Part shown: one piece after another, positions 58,824 through 64,000 of the stretch | Layout: every line of letters begins with the position of its first letter | Position numbering within the stretch: the first letter of the stretch is position 1 | From: Halisarca cf. caerulea | Lineage: Eukaryota; Porifera; Demospongiae; Chondrillida; Halisarcidae | Length of the DNA: 64,000 nt | Direction: 5' to 3' | Assembly: GCA_963170055.1 (NCBI GenBank) | Contig: CAUJGJ010000243.1 | Span: 218,501 to 282,500, forward strand | The notes under the pieces: generated by a model | Seen by the model: only the letters and a program-made list of their open reading frames with translations | What the model was told of the DNA's origin: nothing | The model's database searches: none | Made by a program: the position numbers and the translations under genes

Positions 58824-58962
58824 GTGCTTGGGAAAGACGGAACTCAAGCAAATCAATACATCATGTACTACATGGATTCTACCAGTCTTCAGGCATGTGC
58901 ATTCACTGAGTGTGCACACTTTCGATATGATTATGAACTATTTCGTCCCTTTTACCATTTAG

Positions 58963-59092
58963 ACTCTCCTGTTGATAGCAGTGACAGTGAGGAATCTTGT
59001 CAAACACCAGTCAGTCACATCAGTTCACTGTCAAACAGCTCACATTCCGGTTCACAACATTTGGTCAAGAATGTCAGATTATCCAGAAAAAG
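58963..59092 (+). CDS. ROCO-E Ser-rich exon
   Basis: Acceptor cccttttaccatttag, phase 1 in, phase 2 out, donor gtgact. It encodes (D)SPVDSSDSEESCQTPVSH and a further Ser/His-rich stretch to RLSRK, a disordered linker between the COR-like region and the Death exon. Confidence 0.6.
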
Positions 59093-59375
59093 GTGACTCT
59101 ACAAAATTAATATAAGTTCACTTCCCTTGTTATTATCCACACATGAAACATGTAGCATTTGTGAAACTTGAAAAGTGTGTGGACTTATTTCTCATGTATA
59201 TACATATCTTAGTAAATTATGCATTCAGATGCTATTTATGTTCGTATAGTTTGTATACATGTACAGAGAAACACTAAACTTGAAACGAGCATTTCTTGCT
59301 TACATGATAAGAGCTTATAGTCATATGGCGTCCTTCAGTGCAAATTTGCCAAATTCAAACTTCTTTCTGTTTCAG

Positions 59376-59422
59376 CTCAAACTGCAAGTTTCCTGTGCTT
59401 GAATGCAGTAGCAGTCCATCAG
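59376..59422 (+). CDS. ROCO-E alternative linker exon a (47 nt)
   Basis: Acceptor tctgtttcag, phase 2 in, phase 1 out, donor gtgtgt. It encodes (S)SNCKFPVLECSSSPS. Its phases match the 59092 donor and the phase-1 Death exon, so it substitutes for, but cannot precede, the 59793 exon. Confidence 0.45.
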
Positions 59423-59505
59423 GTGTGTAGGAATGCTCACACAAGTGAGCTAGGATGTAGCCTTCCCCCCTGTTTCTAGGCCTATCTCCATAGTCATGTT
59501 ATATA

Positions 59506-59685
59506 TACAGTGAAACCTGTCTGATCCGGCACCCATTGGGGAATGCAAAACAGTACTGGATTAGCAGGTTGCTGGATTATAGAAGTCAGTTTGTATGGTA
59601 AATTAATGGTCAGTGCCAGAGAACCTTGACCGGTTTAGGAGAATGCTGGTTTATAGAGGTGCTGGATTAGGCAGGTTCCACTGTA
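59506..59685. mobile_element. Miniature element, TACAGT-AAACCTG termini
   Basis: Left end tacagtgaaacctgtctgat and right end attaggcaggttccactgta are inverted with few mismatches. It is 180 bp and intronic in ROCO-E. Confidence 0.75.
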
Positions 59686-59792
59686 GCTGTATATTCTGAC
59701 CACACACAGTATGACCATTGGGAGGTTAGCAGTTGGAACACTATAATATATAACACTTTATAGTATATATTACTTCACACCTCACTACGCAG

Positions 59793-59938
59793 ATCATCCA
59801 AGAGTAGTCGAGGCCACAGCCAGACATCGTACTATAAAGATTACAGTGCCAGTGATGAAGAAAGAGGAAAGGGTACTAAAAACAAGAGGTATCACAGTGA
59901 TCCTAAACAAAGTCGTCTACAGTATGAGCCTCATGCAG
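59793..59938 (+). CDS. ROCO-E alternative linker exon b (146 nt)
   Basis: Acceptor ctcactacgcag, phase 2 in, phase 1 out, donor gtaaaa. It encodes SSKSSRGHSQTSYYKDYSAS followed by DEERGKGTKNKRYHS and QYEPHA. With exons 56685, 58963 and 62812 the sum closes to exactly 898 codons. Confidence 0.55.
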
Positions 59939-60338
59939 GTAAAATGGTGTGCTGTACATTCAATGTGAAGTATTATAGGTAAAGCAGGGATTCCAAAAAA
60001 TTATTCAATGTATACGTCTTGAGAAATGTTGTTTGCTTGTCGACCTAGTATACACAGGGAGGGACTTAGGTGGTAACCCTCCAAAATCATATTCTGGCTA
60101 TACTTAGCTCTGCAGCAGACCATCATTGAGTAGTAGTCTCTGTCCCATTGGTTGCATGGTCCTCCCACTATTCATCCAGAAGTGGGTAAACTGTACGTGT
60201 CGTAGGGTTTGTGGTTTGACACTGTCAAGGATGCTGTGTTTTAGCCTTTTATGTGCTTTTTGTGGACAGCCATGTTTCTCCTTAACATGATGCATGAGCC
60301 TCAATTATGACCCTTAATTGTTCCAATTCCCATTCCAG

Positions 60339-60401
60339 TTCTTCACTTACCTTCAACTTCGCTCTCTTCTCCTGCTTTTGTGCGCAATGGCCTCGAAAAC
60401 G
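60339..60401 (+). CDS. ROCO-E candidate cassette exon (63 nt)
   Basis: Acceptor ttcccattccag, phase 1-1, donor gtaggc. It encodes LHLPSTSLSSPAFVRNGLEN. A symmetrical exon that can be skipped or included before any phase-1 terminal exon. Confidence 0.4.
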
Positions 60402-60543
60402 GTAGGCGTACTTTGCTACTGTACGTATGCATGGTAAACTTTCAAATGCGGTAACAAAATTTACTGAAATACACATTCACATATCAAAGACACAGTTAGA
60501 CATGAACAATACAAACAAAGTCCCGCTGGAGTCAATTCTGTAG

Positions 60544-60809
60544 CCGTAAATCGAGAAGATGGTGAATGCGCCCTTTCTTCTTCTCGTGTGCCTCGCCGTC
60601 ATCAATCCCCACGTTCTGACCAGCGAATCTCCTGCCTGCTTCAAGCTAACGCTGAGGAAATACGTACTGGAGCTGCCCAAGGAGTTGATGTCTCACCACC
60701 GTCAATCAGTCGATGCAGCCTCCATCTACAAGATTTTGTGAACAAAACTTCCCCCAAAAGACTTAAAAGTAGGGATGCCGTATCTGCCTTCCTCGGGCCC
60801 ACCGAGTGA
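60544..60809 (+). CDS. ROCO-E candidate alternative last exon 1
   Basis: Acceptor gtcaattctgtag, phase 1 in, open to TGA 60807-60809. It encodes VNREDGECALSSSRVPRRHQ then SPRSDQ and a C-terminal helix-like stretch (CSLHLQDFVNKTSPKRLKSR). No known domain. It could end the protein without a Death domain. Confidence 0.35.
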
Positions 60810-61176
60810 GGACCTTCTGCTGCTGTGCGGAGGGCAATAAGGACGAACCAATCTATTTCTATTCTACTCCTTGTTTTGGTGCAGCCGTAATCTGTAGATA
60901 TGATCCGTATAACATGGTAAATACGGTATATTCTCGCAAAATAGTACCATACTCTTTCGTATAACAGATATCTGCCAGTCTGTATTTTGATCTTTATACC
61001 TGAACATATTGCTATGAAACTGTAATGATAGTTTCCAATCGCCTTATCGAACAAATCTGTGACTTTGTATGAGAAAAATCGGAAATAATAAAATGGAACT
61101 TTTGCGGTTTTATGGCTTGCGCCACCAAGTGGCATGTGAACGTTTAAGGGTTATGGTCGATTTTGAACTTCTGCAG

Positions 61177-61403
61177 ATAGATTCAATTGCATGTATGCAT
61201 GTTTGTCGAACACTCATCCTTCTCGATCCGGACAGCAACACTCGTCTCTCTCAAGTAAAGCGATCAGGAATCGTGACACTGCACCAAATCAGGCATTCAC
61301 TTCATCATCAATATCAACCGACTGGCCAAAACCATACAGCCATGCACATGATACACACCAGAAACTAAGGATAACAGCATTGCGCCTGTTTCAACCTAAT
61401 TAA
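61177..61403 (+). CDS. ROCO-E candidate alternative last exon 2
   Basis: Acceptor tgaacttctgcag, phase 1 in, open to TAA 61401-61403. It encodes a Ser/His-rich stretch (HPSRSGQQHSSLSSKAIRNR) resembling the other linker exons in composition. No domain recognised. Confidence 0.3.
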
Positions 61404-61739
61404 GATACGTAATACAGTGTCGTAGCACGTGACTACCTAATATAACCTGGTATATAAACTAAGTACTTGCAGCATACGCTGCAACAACAACATAACTACA
61501 TTGTCATGTAGATCCTACACAAAGTATAGTCCACAACTACATACAACTGTTACATTTGTATGCACGTATTGTGTGTATTAAAAGTGTGTGAGTAAAGGAA
61601 TATGCATAATAATATTTTGTATGTGTATATGACACTGTCCTATGTATTACTTATGTGGCAGCTAGATCATCATCATGCATGACATTGTATTTTCACAGGA
61701 TTACAAATTTCACGAATGAGATTGTTCTTGTGAAAATTC

Positions 61740-61822
61740 AATCAGGAATATTTGGCTTGTTTTGGGTAACATATTATAGTAGGGATAATATGTTACCCAA
61801 AACAAGCCAAATATTCCTGATT
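61740..61822. repeat. Perfect 38-bp-stem hairpin
   Basis: The arms 61740-61777 and 61785-61822 are exact reverse complements with a 7-nt loop (agtaggg). The left arm contains tcaggaatatttggcttgtt. It lies in the intron between exon 61177-61403 and DD3. It may be an inverted-repeat insertion or a small-RNA precursor. Confidence 0.92.
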
Positions 61823-62811
61823 ATTATGGAGGCTCACAAAACTTCGTATGATGATTTTTTTTCTGACTGTACAAGAAAAACATAAAAATTCAAAAATGCA
61901 ATGGTAGAAACTTAGGCTCAAATTAAAAGAACACACAGATACTGAACTTACTGGATCGAATTCTGGGTCTTCAGGCTCCATTGCATGGCTGCTATGTCCA
62001 ACGATTTATGCAAAATTCTAAGGTGACTGGTTACAATTCGTTGAACATAAATCAAGCAGAACAAGGTACAAAGACCCTGATTCAGATTCTAGGGGTTTGA
62101 CCTTTTGGGAACAATACCTGAAAGTATCATGCTGAAGATCGGAGATTTCTACCACTGTTTTTCAATGACATTTTTTGTAGTGAAAGCTAGCTTCCTTCAG
62201 TAAAGGCATGTGACGTCACATGCAATCATACAACCAGCACACGGGTTGTGCTCATGGTCACTTTCCACGAACTCGCTAGCAGCTTTCGTTCTTCAGAGAA
62301 CTACCGCGGAACGTACATATAAGCAGGACTGTGTCCCTTGCTAAGCTAATCTCTTATCAAATCAATTAAGTTAGCCTATGTTATTTGTTGTTCCGGGAGG
62401 CCTAACTGCACAGTGCACGAATTCGACGTTTCGAAGCCCACCATTTCCGTTCCAAATTTAGCTTTGCCTTAATTCACAACCATTGCAAAATATTTTGGAC
62501 AAGCATATTACACTTAGAACACTGATTATTCTGGAGCCCAAGCAAAACGTGTAACCTCCAGGTAGTGACCTCATTGACTAGCCAGCAGGTCGCGCGAAGA
62601 ACACGTGATATACCCAATCAATGTGTCCCTATTTTATATATTGCATGCATTCATCACAACTGCATAGACACCCATCATTCCTCGGATTCCGACATAAGAT
62701 ACCTTTCGAATTTCAGCCAAGTTCTAGATTTGCAAAATACACGCCCTGTGAAAATTAGCACTTATGCGATATGTGCATATTTGTACACTTGGACTACCAT
62801 CCATTGTTTAG
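61823..62811 (+). other. Last ROCO-E intron
   Basis: No exon recognised. The end ctaccatccattgtttag is the DD3 acceptor. Confidence 0.55.
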
Positions 62812-63089
62812 GTCCAGATCTTGTAATAAAGTCCACCACTGATCTTCTACCCTACCTGGATAAGATGAAAACTCAACTGTATCTACTTGGCTGTGTTCTG
62901 GAGATCCAGGATGAAACTGCTGCTATTGAGAAAACTTCTGAGGACTCCACTACCAAGTGCTTGCGGATCTTAGAACATTGGTTGAAGGTAACCACAAACC
63001 CATCTTGGAGCTTATTATGTGCTAAGCTCAAGATGTGTGACTCCTTCAACAATGTGAGAGAACAGATTGAAAAAGACCACTTCCAGTGA
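62812..63089 (+). CDS. ROCO-E terminal Death-like domain exon (DD3)
   Basis: Acceptor catccattgtttag, phase 1 in, stop TGA 63087-63089, same length as DD1. It encodes GPDLVIKSTTDLLPYLDKMK and continues nearly as in DD1/DD2, with LEIQDETAAIE, CLRILEHWLKVTTNPSWSLL, and the tail EKDHFQ. The upstream phase-1 donors at 59422, 59938 or 60401 can join it. Confidence 0.75.
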
Positions 63090-64000
63090 ACAGGTGTGGT
63101 ATTGTGTTTGTATAATAATACTGCAGGTCTACATGTTTTGGAATTTGCTCTGCCTAATGCATTTTCACTGCATGATGTACTGTACGTCAAGAATTTCTGC
63201 AGCCAATATACTTGGTGGTTTTCACGGTTTGACAGAATTCACAAACTTTGCTAAAAAAATGGCTGCTGAAGGGATCATACTGCTCTTAGCTATGTCAGGT
63301 TTGCTTCTATGCAAGCATTGGTCATACGAAGTACTCCACTAGAAATTTAGTTTCAATCTCCCTTGGACTCACTTTTCAAGCTTTGAAGAAAGTACATAGC
63401 CATATATGACATAGTGTCTTACCAATAGTCTCAGAGGTTCCACGGCAGTATATAACCAATATAGAGCGAAATGCCGAGATTTACAACCCACCCTTACTCG
63501 GATGCTCTTGACAGATTCACATATATTATATACTAACTTAGTCTATACGAGAAGTGAAAAAAGATACTAAATCATCCACTAATCTAAGGACAAGCTAAAG
63601 CCTTCTAAGCTAAGACATTGTGCAATCTGTAATCAGAGTCCATGAATTTTCCATCGGCAAAATTTTATAATCACCAAAATTGAGACTATCGGCGAAATTT
63701 TGTACTGTACAATCCCTGACATACATGTACAGTTGTATTATGTTGAAGCAGTAAGCCTTATGGCTACCTCATCAGTTATTGCCATACCTGAGGATATAGC
63801 AGGTGATCTAAGATATTATACTAGTTACTTTTATTGTTTAGTGTTTAATTACAATATAACAGTATGGGCATTCATATCCTTACATAGTGTTGTGTAGGCA
63901 TGGTGCAGAAATGTGCCAGCCTTAGCTTGTTCAAAGATCAAGCTGTGATTGCTTGGCGATGTACTTTGCCCATAGGCTGCCGTGATAATGTTCATATATG
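63090..64000. other. Downstream of ROCO-E, no gene recognised
   Basis: Presumably 3' UTR and intergenic sequence. Open frames of 60-90 codons lack motifs. No clear AATAAA close to the stop was noted. Confidence 0.45.

Overview
The window looks like nuclear DNA of an early-branching metazoan, most likely a demosponge. This is inference. The support is AT-rich DNA dense in small inverted-repeat transposons and (CA)n tracts, many short exons with consensus GT-AG sites, and a cluster of Roc-COR-like GTPase and Death-fold genes of the kind expanded in sponges and other marine invertebrates. A cnidarian or other invertebrate is not excluded. All host genes read on the + strand; exon models were built by eye from splice consensus, reading phase and similarity between the loci.

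Layout. 1-2.1 kb: 5'-truncated non-LTR reverse transcriptase on the minus strand, running off the window. 3.3-19 kb: an array of very small exons, all multiples of 3 nt and all entered and left in phase 1. Five are 57 nt (types alpha and beta) and eight are microexons of 21, 24 or 27 nt; the microexons lie in ~1.1-kb tandemly duplicated intronic units. These exons lead in phase into ROCO-A (25224-28955: P-loop exon, G3/G4 plus COR-like exon, short last exon). Its last long intron holds a complete, young Ty3/gypsy element (19150-24645, antisense) with integrase encoded before reverse transcriptase. 29.3-31.5 kb: a TA-flanked MITE and a second, degenerate RT copy. 31.6-36.5 kb: ROCO-B, whose Roc region has lost the P-loop and DxGGQ motif, ending in a Death-like domain. 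40.1-44.5 kb: gene C, a Death-domain protein that can splice in phase to a second copy of the ROCO-B Death exon. 50.4-55.7 kb: exons encoding RPA70-type OB folds (DBD-A and the start of DBD-B), apparently incomplete. 56.7-63.1 kb: ROCO-E, with intact P-loop, DSGGQ and THKD motifs, Ser-rich alternative exons and a third near-identical Death exon.

The three ROCO loci and gene C look like one locally duplicated family. ROCO-A and -E keep GTPase motifs, ROCO-B keeps only the fold, and three interchangeable phase-1 Death exons (36188, 44189, 62812) can serve as the last exon. A role in Death-fold signalling or innate immunity is inference from domain content. The most unusual feature is the phase-1 microexon array upstream of ROCO-A, which could generate many different short charged linkers by splicing without ever breaking frame.
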